DNA of 64,000 nt from Mesorhizobium sp. LSJC280B00. Its GTDB lineage: Bacteria > Pseudomonadota > Alphaproteobacteria > Rhizobiales > Rhizobiaceae. The stretch covers positions 48,671 to 112,670 of the forward strand of contig NZ_AYVL01000014.1 of the NCBI RefSeq assembly GCF_000502835.1, given 5' to 3'. Positions 1 through 8,383 of this stretch are shown here, piece by piece (the stretch's first letter is position 1; every line of letters begins with the position of its first letter). The position numbers and the translations under genes were made by a program. Below the pieces are notes generated by a model that did not search any database, was not told where the DNA came from, and saw only the letters and a program-made list of their open reading frames with translations.

Positions 1-203
1 TGGCCAAGACCGGCGGCGTCGCGCCGGAAGAGATGATGCGCACCTTCAATTGCGGCATCGGCATGATCCTGGTCGTCGCCTCCGGCCAGGCGGCGCAGGT
101 CGCTGCCGTTCTGCAGGAGGCCGGCGAGACGGTGACGCCGATCGGCCAGATCGTGCCGCGCCGCGATGCCGGCGTCATCTATCGGGGCTCGATTGGCCTA
201 TGA
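1..203 (+). CDS. purM: Phosphoribosylformylglycinamidine cyclo-ligase (C-terminal end)
   Basis: Only the last 66 codons are present; the reading frame begins at base 3 and the gene starts outside the window. The product makes aminoimidazole ribonucleotide, the fifth step of purine synthesis. The visible part contains the PurM C-terminal signature [13 protein letters not shown] and ends in YRGSIGL. Its TGA stop overlaps the purN start in an ATGA junction, so purM and purN are translationally coupled in one operon. Identification rests on the short conserved tail plus the purN partner. Confidence 0.92.
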   Translation, partial: AKTGGVAPEEMMRTFNCGIGMILVVASGQAAQVAAVLQEAGETVTPIGQIVPRRDAGVIYRGSIGL

Positions 204-907
204 CCAGGAAACGGACGGTCGTACTGATCTCGGGGCGCGGCTCCAACATGACGGCGCTGGTTGCGGCGGCGAGCAACCCGGCCTATCCGGCCGAGATCGT
301 CGGCGTCATCTCCGACCGCGCCAATGCCGCCGGCCTTGGCATCGCCGCGGCGCGCGGCATCGCCACCAGAGTGATTTCGCGCTCCGACTATGCCAGCAAG
401 CAAGCGCATGACGAGGCGATCGATGCGGCCCTCTTGTCGTTCGGCGCCCAGATCGTCGCGCTGGCCGGCTATATGCGCATCCTCGGCGCGCGCTTCGTCG
501 AGAAGTGGCAGGGCCGCATGATCAATATCCACCCTGCCCTGCTGCCTGCCTTCAAGGGGCTGGATACGCATGCGCGGGCCCTCCGCGCAGGCATGCGCAT
601 CCATGGCTGCACGGTGCATTTCGTCACGCTCGACATGGATGACGGGCCGATCATCGCCCAGGCCGCCGTGCCGGTGATGGTTGGCGACAATGAGGATACG
701 CTGGCCGCGCGCGTGCTCAAGGCCGAGCACCAACTTTATCCGCTGGCGTTGGGCCTTGTCGCCGAAGGCAAGGCGCGAATGGAAGGCGGCCGCACGGTGT
801 TTTCGCGCTTCGCCGACGATGCCGACAACGCCACGTCAGTGGTGATCGCGCCCGACCCGCTGCGCGAAGAGACCGATCTCGAGCATCTGGCACGGATCAC
901 GCCGTAA
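200..907 (+). CDS. purN: Phosphoribosylglycinamide formyltransferase (GART)
   Basis: PurN transfers a formyl group from 10-formyl-tetrahydrofolate to GAR, the third step of purine synthesis in the cytosol. The 235-residue protein shows the phosphate-binding loop SGRGSNM at residues 11-17. The catalytic triad is in place: N109 and H111 in [11 protein letters not shown], and D147 in LDMDDGP. The ATG at 200 is chosen because it overlaps the purM stop by four bases; the frame is open further upstream, but that part runs inside purM. It is slightly longer than many PurN proteins because of a C-terminal extension after the fold. Cotranscription with purM is likely. Confidence 0.95.
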   Translation: MTRKRTVVLISGRGSNMTALVAAASNPAYPAEIVGVISDRANAAGLGIAAARGIATRVISRSDYASKQAHDEAIDAALLSFGAQIVALAGYMRILGARFVEKWQGRMINIHPALLPAFKGLDTHARALRAGMRIHGCTVHFVTLDMDDGPIIAQAAVPVMVGDNEDTLAARVLKAEHQLYPLALGLVAEGKARMEGGRTVFSRFADDADNATSVVIAPDPLREETDLEHLARITP

Positions 908-957
908 GGGTCCGCGGAAACGGCCAATTAATCGCCGGGGAATGACAGAATAGATCA

Positions 958-1290
958 ATGGACGTTTTCGACAGCGCGATCCGGACAAAGCGTGATCTCG
1001 CCGGCGTCTTCGAGTACGACGAGGCGGGCGATCCGAAAAGTGCCACGGCATATTTTTATCTCTGTCGGATCGAGGACGGACGAGTAGGTCCCGTCGTCGG
1101 TGCAATTCACGTTCGATCGGGCGATTGGGCCATCACTGAAGCAGACATTTTGGTCAGATGGGATAAAGATGAACGGCGTGTAGGCCTGTTCATCTTTGGT
1201 GCACTTTGGGCGAGTTTTGATACCGTCACAGGTGCAAGACATGGCGGCGGATATGGGAAAGACTTTCAGCCCGACATCCCTTGGACTTGA
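958..1290 (+). CDS. Hypothetical protein, 110 aa, unknown family
   Basis: I do not recognise this protein. It is 110 residues, soluble, rich in aromatic and acidic residues (AYFYLCRIED, WDKDERRVGLFIFG), with no signal peptide, membrane segment or cysteine motif. The base composition is visibly less GC-rich than in purN before it and the phosphatase after it, and codon choice includes many A/T third positions. This suggests a recently acquired gene. It lies between purN and a SixA-like gene on the same strand, 9 bases before the latter. The opposite strand is also open across this stretch, but that frame runs antisense through the phosphatase and has no homology I recognise. Confidence 0.6.
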   Translation: MDVFDSAIRTKRDLAGVFEYDEAGDPKSATAYFYLCRIEDGRVGPVVGAIHVRSGDWAITEADILVRWDKDERRVGLFIFGALWASFDTVTGARHGGGYGKDFQPDIPWT

Positions 1291-1299
1291 GTTGAATCC

Positions 1300-1815
1300 A
1301 TGAAGCAACTGCTGCTCCTGCGTCACGCCAAGTCGAGTTGGGACGATCCCGACCTCATCGACTTCGACCGGCCGCTGTCCGCGCGCGGGCTGAAGGCAGC
1401 ACCACTGGTCGGGCGCGAACTGGCCCGGCGCGGCTGGCTGCCGGAGCTGGCGCTGGTGTCGCCGGCGCTGCGCACCCGCGACACGTGGCGGCTGGTCTCG
1501 GCGGAATTGCCGGCGAAGGTGCAGGCCAAATCTGCCCAGGCGCTTTACGAGGCAGCGGCGGCGGACATCCTCGCCAAGGTGCGGCAAGTGAAGGCGGGGA
1601 CCGGAACGCTGCTGGTGCTTGGCCACAATCCCGGGTTGGAGGAGTTCGCGCGCGGTCTTGCCGGGGCTGGATCTGATGAAGCGGCGCTGAAAAAACTGGC
1701 GGAAAAATACCCCACCGCGGCCCTGGCTCGGTTCGACGTCGATGGCGATTGGGCCGGTCTCACCTTCGGCAGCGCCCGGCTGACGCACTGCATTTGGCCG
1801 AAGGATCTGCGTTAG
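1300..1815 (+). CDS. Histidine phosphatase family protein (SixA-like)
   Basis: A 171-residue cytosolic member of the histidine phosphatase superfamily, closest in length and layout to SixA phosphohistidine phosphatases. The N-terminus carries the RHG-type motif LLLLRHAKSSW with catalytic H9, and the second conserved histidine is in LVLGHNPGLEEFA near residue 110. SixA-type enzymes remove phosphate from phosphohistidine on signalling or PTS-type proteins; the substrate here is unknown. The ATG follows the preceding unknown gene by 9 bases. No operon partner of defined function is visible, so the specific role is inferred from family only. Confidence 0.85.
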   Translation: MKQLLLLRHAKSSWDDPDLIDFDRPLSARGLKAAPLVGRELARRGWLPELALVSPALRTRDTWRLVSAELPAKVQAKSAQALYEAAAADILAKVRQVKAGTGTLLVLGHNPGLEEFARGLAGAGSDEAALKKLAEKYPTAALARFDVDGDWAGLTFGSARLTHCIWPKDLR

Positions 1816-1874
1816 GGATTTACCAACAGGCCCGGGGATCGCCGATCCTTTCGACCGACCGGGCTTTGCCCAAA

Positions 1875-1899
1875 CAAAAACGGCGGGCCAAGCCCGCCG
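1875..1899 (-). terminator. Intrinsic terminator after first DUF680 gene
   Basis: Perfect hairpin CGGCGGGC-CAA-GCCCGCCG (1881-1899, read on plus). On the minus strand it is followed by TTTTTG, so it terminates the minus-strand DUF680 gene that stops at 1926. It may also stop plus-strand transcription from the phosphatase, but that side lacks a T run. Confidence 0.75.
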
Positions 1900-1925
1900 C
1901 TCTTCGTGCTCCGGGGTTTGAGGAA

Positions 1926-2198
1926 CTATCGGCCCCAGTTGCCCCGGCCAGATTGGGGCACTACGGGTTGATCCGTGCCGAACCGGGTCGTCGCCTCGGT
2001 GTCGACGGCGTTGTGCTCGGTCGTCAGCGGCTTGCGGATGGAACCGGTAAACCCGCTGTCGATGGTGCCGACAGGCGCGTTGCCAACAGCCGCGGCCGGC
2101 TGGTTGACGCCGTCCGAACCATAGTGATCACTGCCTGCAAAGGCGCTGCCCGTGGCGACGAGGACGATGGTGGCGACGGTAAGAGCAATCTTGGTCAT
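1926..2198 (-). CDS. DUF680 domain-containing exported protein (copy 1)
   Basis: A small exported protein of 90 residues with an N-terminal signal peptide (MTKIALTVATIVLVATGSAFA, likely cleavage after AFA). The mature part keeps the DUF680 pattern GSDHYGSD-x-VNQPAA and FTGSIRKP. DUF680 is a family known mainly from Mesorhizobium and has no assigned function. The start at 2198 is chosen over an upstream in-frame ATG because it gives a proper signal peptide and is preceded by GGAGTACCTGAA. A paralogue lies directly upstream on the same strand with nearly identical ribosome-binding region and tail (GRGNWGR against GQGIWGR), so the two arose by tandem duplication. Confidence 0.85.
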   Translation of the reverse strand: MTKIALTVATIVLVATGSAFAGSDHYGSDGVNQPAAAVGNAPVGTIDSGFTGSIRKPLTTEHNAVDTEATTRFGTDQPVVPQSGRGNWGR

Positions 2199-2431
2199 TT
2201 CAGGTACTCCAGTGTACTGGTCATTCGTGAGTTGTCGTTGCTTTCGACGCATTCGAGATGAGAGCGCTGTCCGCGCCGACGAATACGCACCCGGCTTTTC
2301 CGATGTGCACGTTGCTGGACGATTTCAGCAACCGAGATTGTGGCTACAGATGAAACCTGCAAATCAAAGTATTCGATTGGCGCAGGATGCTATTCGGCGC
2401 ACACGCCCGTTGATACGCGAAAGCAAGAGTA

Positions 2432-2446
2432 GCGGGCCAAGCCCGC
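2432..2446 (-). terminator. Hairpin after second DUF680 gene (terminator-like)
   Basis: Inverted repeat GCGGGC-CAA-GCCCGC, matching the core of the hairpin after the other DUF680 copy, including the adjoining CGCTCTT. Here the T run on the minus strand is missing, so termination may be weak and allow some read-through into the downstream copy. The shared hairpin supports duplication of the whole gene plus terminator. Confidence 0.45.
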
Positions 2447-2473
2447 CGCTCTTTGTGGTGCGGGCCGTGATAA

Positions 2474-2713
2474 TCAGCGGCCCCAGATGCCTTGGCCGGA
2501 TTCAGGCGCCACCGACTCGGAGGTTATCTTGGCACCGGTATGCTCGGAAGTAACTGGCTTGCGGATCGAACCGGTGAAGGTGTTGTCGACGTTGGCAGCA
2601 GCAGCAGCGGCCGGCTGGTTGACGTTGTCCGAGCCATAATGGTCGCTGCCGGCAAAAGCAGTGCCGGTGGCAACGAGGATGGCGGCGGCGGCGGTAAGAG
2701 CGAGCTTGGTCAT
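2474..2713 (-). CDS. DUF680 domain-containing exported protein (copy 2)
   Basis: A 79-residue exported protein, paralogous to the copy that begins 275 bases downstream. Signal peptide MTKLALTAAAAILVATGTAFA is followed by the family block GSDHYGSDNVNQPAA, an alanine-rich spacer, FTGSIRKPVTSEH and the ending GQGIWGR. It is shorter than copy 1, mostly in the spacer and in the segment before the tail. GGAGTACCCGAA precedes the ATG. No cysteines, so probably a small soluble periplasmic protein. Function is unknown for the whole family. Confidence 0.85.
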   Translation of the reverse strand: MTKLALTAAAAILVATGTAFAGSDHYGSDNVNQPAAAAAANVDNTFTGSIRKPVTSEHTGAKITSESVAPESGQGIWGR

Positions 2714-3092
2714 TTCGGGTACTCCGGTAGTTCTTTGGTCTGTCCGTCAAGTGGCGTGCCTCGGGAGGAATTCGCGTCGCTCGGACCACCCCGAGATGGG
2801 TCGGCAAGTCTGTCGTTTCCAATCACGAAAATTTTGTACGGGTGCGCCAAATTGGCCGCTTGAAATTCGACATGCAGCTCCTGGCGCCACAATGTTCTTA
2901 TTTCTTTTCAACTAGTTATGCGGTCAGTGGTGATTTGCCGCGCGAACATTCTTTGAGCCGGCGTTCACCCTTTCCTGCACTCTCTGTCAACAGAACCGAA
3001 CCGTTCGGTTCGAGTTTCTTTTACGTTTGGCTGATAAGCGCTTTCAGAAGCTCGATCGACATTCCTGCCGACGGATCAATGCGCCGTGAAAT
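2714..3092. other. Non-coding stretch upstream of DUF680 copy 2
   Basis: No convincing gene in 379 bases between the antiporter stop and the DUF680 start, both on the minus strand. It must hold the DUF680 promoter. A TTGACA hexamer is present on the minus strand at about 2985-2990, next to the 19-base palindrome listed separately, but I see no good -10 partner at the right distance. Confidence 0.5.
2993..3011. promoter_or_regulatory. Perfect 19-bp palindrome, possible operator
   Basis: GAACCGAAC-C-GTTCGGTTC is a perfect inverted repeat with a single central base. Size and symmetry resemble TetR-type operators; it abuts a TTGACA hexamer on the minus strand. It lies downstream of the antiporter stop, but has no T run and so is not a normal terminator. 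No adjacent regulator gene is present to name a binding protein. Confidence 0.4.
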
Positions 3093-5408
3093 TCACGCTG
3101 CCAGCTCAGCGCCAGCGGCGTCGTGCTTGGGCCGCGCGCTGGCCAGAAGCACGACGGGGCAGTTGCAGGCGGCTAAAACAGCGCCGGCGGTTTCACCGAA
3201 GAACAGGTCCTCACCCGGACGTTGGGTGACGCCCATCACGACGATCGCCGCGCCTTTGGCCGCCTCCCGGGTGATCGCCTTGTCGGGTGTGACGCGGGTA
3301 TGGAACGCTGTGTCGATATGCAGGCCGTAGCGGCCCGCCAGATCAGCGATGTCTTTCAGGACGGCCTCTTCGCGGCTATGCGACACGGATGTCAATCTTC
3401 GGCCCTTGGCTGCCGTTTGCGAGACGTAAAGTATCTTGACCCGCGCCCGGTTTGGACGGGCCAGCGCCAGCGCCAAGTCGGCGGCGCGACGCGCCACTTG
3501 GGTACCGTTGACGGGGACGAGAATGCTGGTGCCGGCCTTCAGAGTCGGCATCTTTTCGGCAGCATTGCCACCATTCAGGACCAGGCAAAGCGGGCCGTCA
3601 AATCCTCCGGCGATGTCGTTGAGGGCCGGCGCAAAGGCGCCATCGGCGGTCAGCACATTGTCAAGCCCGACCAGCAGCAGGCCGTATCCCTTGCGGGCCT
3701 CTTCGGCGATCGTCTCACCGGTGGCTTCCAATTCGGTGCGGGCCGTCAGGTGGACTTTGCCGACAAGCGTATCTTCAATCCGTTTCACCGCCCGGGCGCT
3801 TTTTTTTGCACCCTTCTTGATTTCCTTCAGGGTGCGCTCCTGTCCTTTGCTGTCGGTTGGCCTGTCCATTCGGCCGTCCTTCGGCTGAAGCAAGGTGGTG
3901 GGCATGCCGCTGCCTCCGCCGACCAGTCCGGCGAGATAGGCGGTGAACTTGCCGATCCTGCTGTCGTCGACCAGCACCAGCAGCCGCTCCAGCCTGGAAA
4001 TGAAGCCGTATTCGTCCAACGCCTCGCGCTCGACCCGCTGCTGCTCATCGTGCCCAACCGGCAGCCGGCCGAGCGCCCAGCGCAGCATCGGCGGCATGGC
4101 CAGCGTGGTGATCACGGCCATGGTAACGATCATGGTGAAGAGATTGTGCGACAGGATGTTCATCGACAGGCCGATGCTGGCGACGATCACCTCGGTCGAG
4201 CCGCGCGCGTTCATGGCACTGCCGACGGCGATTGCTTCCTTGAACGACATGCCGGCGAGCTTGGCGCCGATGAACGCGCCGCCAAACTTGCCGATGCTGG
4301 CGATGACCACGAGAGCGCCCGTCAGCATGGCAAGGGTTGGATCGGCGAGCACGGTGAGATCGGCGGAAAGCCCCGCCATGCCGAAGAAGATCGGCATGAA
4401 CAGCGCGGTGATGACGCCGCGAAGCTGGCCTTCGATATGGCTGGAGAGGATGGGCGATTCCCCGACAAGGATACCGGCGACGAACGCCCCCAGCACGGTA
4501 TGGACGCCTATCATGTTGGTGATCAGCGCCATCACGCCCATGATGATGAGGATCATGGTGATCACCGCAAACTCGCTGCGGAATTGATCGTTGGTCCAGC
4601 GGATCAAGGTGAAGACAAGACGGCGGCCAATGGTGAAGGAGAACACCATGAACAGTGCCACGGCGGCGATGGTGGTCACCAGCGGTACGAGCTGCAGCCT
4701 GCCATTGGTGGCGATGCCGAAGGTTACGGCGATGACCAGCCAGCCGATCGTGTCCTCGATGATTGCCGAGGAAATAATCACCTGTCCGAGGTTGCGGCGC
4801 ATGAAGTTCATCTCGCGCACCACCATGGCGACGATCTTGACCGACGAGATCGACAGCGCGGTGCCCAGGAACAGCCCGGCGACGGTACGTTGCGTGGGGT
4901 CAGCCAGCAATGCGTCCGGCAGGAACTGCGCCAGCGCGAAACCGCAGATGAAGGGCACCACGACGCCGGTAGCCGAAATGGAAAAACAGGCCGCGCCAAC
5001 CCGGCGCACCAGCCGCAGGTCCGTCTCCATGCCGGTCAGCAAAAGCAGCATCAGGATGCCGAGCTGCGAGACGGCGTCGATCATGCCCTTTCGCGCAGGA
5101 TCACTGGGAAAGATCAGGTGCTGGGCCGACGGCCACAGCCAGCCGAACAGCGAAGGACCGAGCAGGATGCCGCCGATCAGTTGGCCCATGATTGCCGGCT
5201 GGCCATAACGCTGCAGCACTTCGCCCAGGCCGCGCCCAACAAGCAGCAGAAGCACGATCTCGGCGACGAAAGCGCCTTCGCCCGAACCACCCATGCCGGA
5301 GGCCCGGGTACCGACAACGAGCGTCTCCGCTGCCCAGGCCGCGCCCGCGGGGACGAAAGCGCAAACCAGCAGTGTCAGGCTTGAACGTGTCGGAGCCTGC
5401 CAAGCCAT
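3093..5408 (-). CDS. Cation/proton antiporter (CPA2) with C-terminal universal stress domains
   Basis: An inner-membrane protein of about 771 residues. After an N-terminal hydrophobic segment comes a Na+/H+ exchanger domain of 10-12 helices (for example GQPAIMGQLIGGILLGPSLFG near the start and GAFVAGILVGES in the middle), typical of Kef-type CPA2 exchangers that move K+ or Na+ against H+. A charged, lysine-rich linker follows. The last 150 residues form a universal stress protein fold (ILVPVNGTQVARRAADLAL and IVVMGVTQRPGEDLFFGET). The start at 5408 is preceded by GGGGG at good spacing; an in-frame ATG six codons upstream lacks a ribosome site. The fused Usp part probably senses nucleotide or stress state and gates transport; the ion is not deducible. 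Confidence 0.85.
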   Translation of the reverse strand: MAWQAPTRSSLTLLVCAFVPAGAAWAAETLVVGTRASGMGGSGEGAFVAEIVLLLLVGRGLGEVLQRYGQPAIMGQLIGGILLGPSLFGWLWPSAQHLIFPSDPARKGMIDAVSQLGILMLLLLTGMETDLRLVRRVGAACFSISATGVVVPFICGFALAQFLPDALLADPTQRTVAGLFLGTALSISSVKIVAMVVREMNFMRRNLGQVIISSAIIEDTIGWLVIAVTFGIATNGRLQLVPLVTTIAAVALFMVFSFTIGRRLVFTLIRWTNDQFRSEFAVITMILIIMGVMALITNMIGVHTVLGAFVAGILVGESPILSSHIEGQLRGVITALFMPIFFGMAGLSADLTVLADPTLAMLTGALVVIASIGKFGGAFIGAKLAGMSFKEAIAVGSAMNARGSTEVIVASIGLSMNILSHNLFTMIVTMAVITTLAMPPMLRWALGRLPVGHDEQQRVEREALDEYGFISRLERLLVLVDDSRIGKFTAYLAGLVGGGSGMPTTLLQPKDGRMDRPTDSKGQERTLKEIKKGAKKSARAVKRIEDTLVGKVHLTARTELEATGETIAEEARKGYGLLLVGLDNVLTADGAFAPALNDIAGGFDGPLCLVLNGGNAAEKMPTLKAGTSILVPVNGTQVARRAADLALALARPNRARVKILYVSQTAAKGRRLTSVSHSREEAVLKDIADLAGRYGLHIDTAFHTRVTPDKAITREAAKGAAIVVMGVTQRPGEDLFFGETAGAVLAACNCPVVLLASARPKHDAAGAELAA

Positions 5409-5464
5409 GAAACCCCCATCGCCCAATGCACGTGTCCAACAACGCGCGACAGGGCGTTGCGTTG

Positions 5465-6163
5465 CTAGACGTGGACGTCACCGAAGGAGAGTTCGCCGTC
5501 GTCGCTCTCTGTCAGAAAGGCTGTCACCAGCAGGCCTGCATAGAGGACGGCGACCAGCACGACGATGGCGCCACCAGGAACGGGACCCAGGGCAGCACTG
5601 GCGACGGCCTCACGCATCGACCCGACGAAGCCGATGCGGACGCCTTCGGCCAGAAGACTGGGGGTCGACAGTTTGAGGATCCAGGCCAGCAGCAGAATCA
5701 GCAGCATGTAAATGTAATTGCGACGCAGGCGGCGCGCCAAAGCCACGCGTTGCGAAATCAGGAATTTCGGCGCGCGCAGGCTCTCGCCGACGATCAACAG
5801 CCAATCGGACGCGAAGTCCGGCTGCGGCGAGAATATCTGCGCGAAATAGTGCCGTTCGAACTGGCGCACGCGAGCCCGATAGAAGTCGAAGAAGCGATAT
5901 CGGCGGGCCTCTATCCACAGCAGCAGCAGAACAAGCAGCATGGCAAACAGCAACACGCCATGGTGAGCGCTGGCTGTCGAAAGCGAAACGGACAGCATGG
6001 CTGCGACAACGGTTATCGCCCAGTTGCTCGTCCGGTCCAGGCGGTCACGCCACCCAGCCATGCGCGCAATCTCGGCGCGATGAAAGTGGGACATCGTGGT
6101 CACGAGTTCGCCGGACGACAGTGTCCTTCCGATGGGTTCCGGCGCCGGCAACACTTCTGCCAT
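5465..6163 (-). CDS. DUF2270 domain-containing membrane protein
   Basis: A 232-residue integral membrane protein. Two hydrophobic segments lie in the first third (WAITVVAAMLSVSLSTASA and VLLFAMLLVLLLLWIEARR), then the family-typical basic-aromatic stretch RYRFFDFYRARVRQFERHYF, then two more membrane segments before the acidic C-terminus. This layout is that of DUF2270, a family of no known function. The start at 6163 is set by GGAGG seven bases upstream; an upstream in-frame ATG has no such site. It follows the molybdopterin oxidoreductase gene by 56 bases on the same strand, so the two may be cotranscribed. Confidence 0.75.
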   Translation of the reverse strand: MAEVLPAPEPIGRTLSSGELVTTMSHFHRAEIARMAGWRDRLDRTSNWAITVVAAMLSVSLSTASAHHGVLLFAMLLVLLLLWIEARRYRFFDFYRARVRQFERHYFAQIFSPQPDFASDWLLIVGESLRAPKFLISQRVALARRLRRNYIYMLLILLLAWILKLSTPSLLAEGVRIGFVGSMREAVASAALGPVPGGAIVVLVAVLYAGLLVTAFLTESDDGELSFGDVHV

Positions 6164-6219
6164 GACAATGCCTCCACCCGCCACGCGAAAACGGCCGGAT
6201 GGAGATATCGTTCCGACGC

Positions 6220-8328
6220 TCAATCCGCCGGGCGCAGCCAGACCTTGTTGTCGTGGAAGGCGGCGCCGCCATAGGGCGCCGGCGCATCGGCGCCGGTCAG
6301 CACGTTGATGCCCTCGCCGCGCTCATGGGCGCTGTTCGGCCAGATGCCTTCGGCGACGACGACGCCGCGCTTGATGCCGTCGAACAGTTTTGCGTGCAGC
6401 ACCACTTCGCCACGCTGGTTGCCGACCTCGATACGGCCACCGTCGGCGACGCCGAGTGCTGCCGCATCATCGGGATGCACGAGCAGCTCCGGCCGGCGCT
6501 CTTTTGCCTGCGACACCGGCGTTTCGGCAAAGGTCGAATTGAGGAAATTGCGCGCCGGCGAGGTGGTCAGCCGGAACGGGTGCGCCGCGTCCGCCACCTC
6601 GATCAGGTCGACGTGATCGGGCAATTCCGGCAGGCGCGCCACCGGCCCGAACAGGCCCATGCTTTTCGGTGGCCGGTTGGGCGACGCCTGGCCCGTCCAG
6701 TCGGCGCGAAAATGGAACTTCTTGTCGGCATGGCCGAAGCCGTCGAGGAAATGCGCCGCCTCGAAATCCGGCTGCAAATCGACCCATTTCTGCTCTTTCA
6801 GGCTCGAAAAGCTGCCCAGCCCGCGCTTGCCCAGGATGATATCGATATGCTGCTGCTCGGTCATGCCGAAGCCCGGACGATCGGCGACACCGAGCCTCTT
6901 GCCGAGCTCCTCGATGACGAAATGGTTGGTGCGCGGGCCTTCCGGCGGGTCGATCAGCTTCGGCCCGAGTGTGATGTGCTGGTTGCCGCCACCCTTGTAG
7001 ACGTCGTCATGCTCGAGAAACATCGTCGCCGGCAGCACCACATCGGCGAGCTTGGCGGTGTCGGTCATGAACTGCTCGTGCACGCAGGAAAACAGATCGT
7101 CGCGCAGAAAACCTTGCTTCACCAGCCGCTGCTCCGGCGCGACATTCACCGGATTGGTGTTCTGGATCAGCAGCGCCGTCACCGGCGGGCCGCCATAGAG
7201 CGCATCCTCAGCCCCGGTCAGCACCGGGCCGATGCGCGAATGATCGAGATGACGGATCGCGGGGTCGCGCATCCGCGTGCCTTCGAGCAGTTCCTGGTTG
7301 AGCTTGAAGATGCCCGAATTGGTATGGAAGGCGCCGCCTCCCTCATACTGCCAGCAGCCGGTGACCGCCGCGATCGAGGCTGCGGCATGCATGTTGACCG
7401 AACCGTTGCGCTGCCGCGAAAAACCGTAGCCGAGGCGGAAATAGGTCTTCTTCGTCGTGCCGACGAGCCGGGCGAAGGTCTCGATTTCGTCGACGGAAAG
7501 CCCGGTGATATCAGCGGCCCATTGCGGCGTCCGCGTCTTAAGATGCGCTTCCAGACCGTGCGGATCGTCGGTGTATTTTTCCAGATAGGCGCGGTCGGCC
7601 ATGCCGTCACGGAACAGCACATGCATGACCGCGCAGGCCAGCGCGCCGTCGGTGCCGGGCTTCAGCACCAGGCCGAGATCGGCCTGCTTCATCGTTGCAT
7701 TTTCGTAGACGTCGATGACGACGATCTTGGCGCCGCGTTCCTTGCGCGCCTTGATGGCGTGGGTCATGACGTTGACCTGCGTGACCACGGCGTTGGTGCC
7801 CCAGATCACCACGCAGTCGGACTTCGCCATTTCGCGCGGGTCGGGGCCGCGCAGCGCGCCGGCGCCCATCATCCAGCCGGTCCAGGCCAGATTGGTGCAG
7901 ATCGAACCGAAGAAGCCGGAGTATTTTTTGGCGTGCCTGAGCCGCTCGATGCCGTCGCGCTGCACCAGCCCCATCGTGCCGGCATAATAATAGGGCCAGA
8001 CCGTCTCCGAGCCATATTTTGCCTCGGCGGCTATGAACCTTTCGGCGACGAGGTCGAGCGCCGCCTCCCAGCTGGATTCCTTCCAGGCGCCCTCGCCCTT
8101 GCCGCCGGCTCGGATCAGCGGCTTCAGCAGTCGGTCGGGGTGATGGACGCGATCGGCGTAACGGGCGACCTTGGCGCAGATGACGCCGGCCGTATAGCTG
8201 TTGGCCTTGGCGCCATGGACACGGCCGATGCGCTTTTCATCGAGCAGTTCGACCTCGAGCGCGCAGGTCGACGGACAATCATGCGGACAGGCCGAATGGC
8301 CGATTTTGAGCTTGGCATGCTGATTCAT
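6220..8328 (-). CDS. Molybdopterin-dependent oxidoreductase (MopB family)
   Basis: A 702-residue member of the DMSO reductase/formate dehydrogenase superfamily. The N-terminus carries the [4Fe-4S] motif with C14, C18, C22 and C51 (CPHDCPSTC, then GVICAKV). The central molybdopterin domain includes VIWGTNAVVTQVNVMTHAIKAR and KPGTDGALACAVMHV, and the C-terminal domain is a molydopterin dinucleotide-binding barrel (LLVHPDDAAALGVADGGRIEV). No twin-arginine signal is present, so it is cytoplasmic. The substrate cannot be told from sequence; the closest annotated relatives are usually called formate dehydrogenase- or nitrate reductase-like. No electron-transfer subunit is encoded next to it, which is unusual. 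moaD and moaE for the cofactor are 12 kb away. Confidence 0.88.
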   Translation of the reverse strand: MNQHAKLKIGHSACPHDCPSTCALEVELLDEKRIGRVHGAKANSYTAGVICAKVARYADRVHHPDRLLKPLIRAGGKGEGAWKESSWEAALDLVAERFIAAEAKYGSETVWPYYYAGTMGLVQRDGIERLRHAKKYSGFFGSICTNLAWTGWMMGAGALRGPDPREMAKSDCVVIWGTNAVVTQVNVMTHAIKARKERGAKIVVIDVYENATMKQADLGLVLKPGTDGALACAVMHVLFRDGMADRAYLEKYTDDPHGLEAHLKTRTPQWAADITGLSVDEIETFARLVGTTKKTYFRLGYGFSRQRNGSVNMHAAASIAAVTGCWQYEGGGAFHTNSGIFKLNQELLEGTRMRDPAIRHLDHSRIGPVLTGAEDALYGGPPVTALLIQNTNPVNVAPEQRLVKQGFLRDDLFSCVHEQFMTDTAKLADVVLPATMFLEHDDVYKGGGNQHITLGPKLIDPPEGPRTNHFVIEELGKRLGVADRPGFGMTEQQHIDIILGKRGLGSFSSLKEQKWVDLQPDFEAAHFLDGFGHADKKFHFRADWTGQASPNRPPKSMGLFGPVARLPELPDHVDLIEVADAAHPFRLTTSPARNFLNSTFAETPVSQAKERRPELLVHPDDAAALGVADGGRIEVGNQRGEVVLHAKLFDGIKRGVVVAEGIWPNSAHERGEGINVLTGADAPAPYGGAAFHDNKVWLRPAD

Positions 8329-8383
8329 GGGGTCAAACTAGCTGCTTTGGACAACCAGGTGTAGGGCCAGATGACGAGCCAAT

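Noticed and set aside
3222..5384. A 720-codon open frame on the plus strand
   Set aside because: It is antisense to the antiporter, Ala- and His-rich from mirrored codons, with no signature, signal or ribosome site. High-GC genes often leave such frames open.
6199..8364. A 721-codon open frame on the plus strand
   Set aside because: It lies antisense to the molybdopterin oxidoreductase, whose [4Fe-4S] cysteines and domains are fully intact on the other strand.
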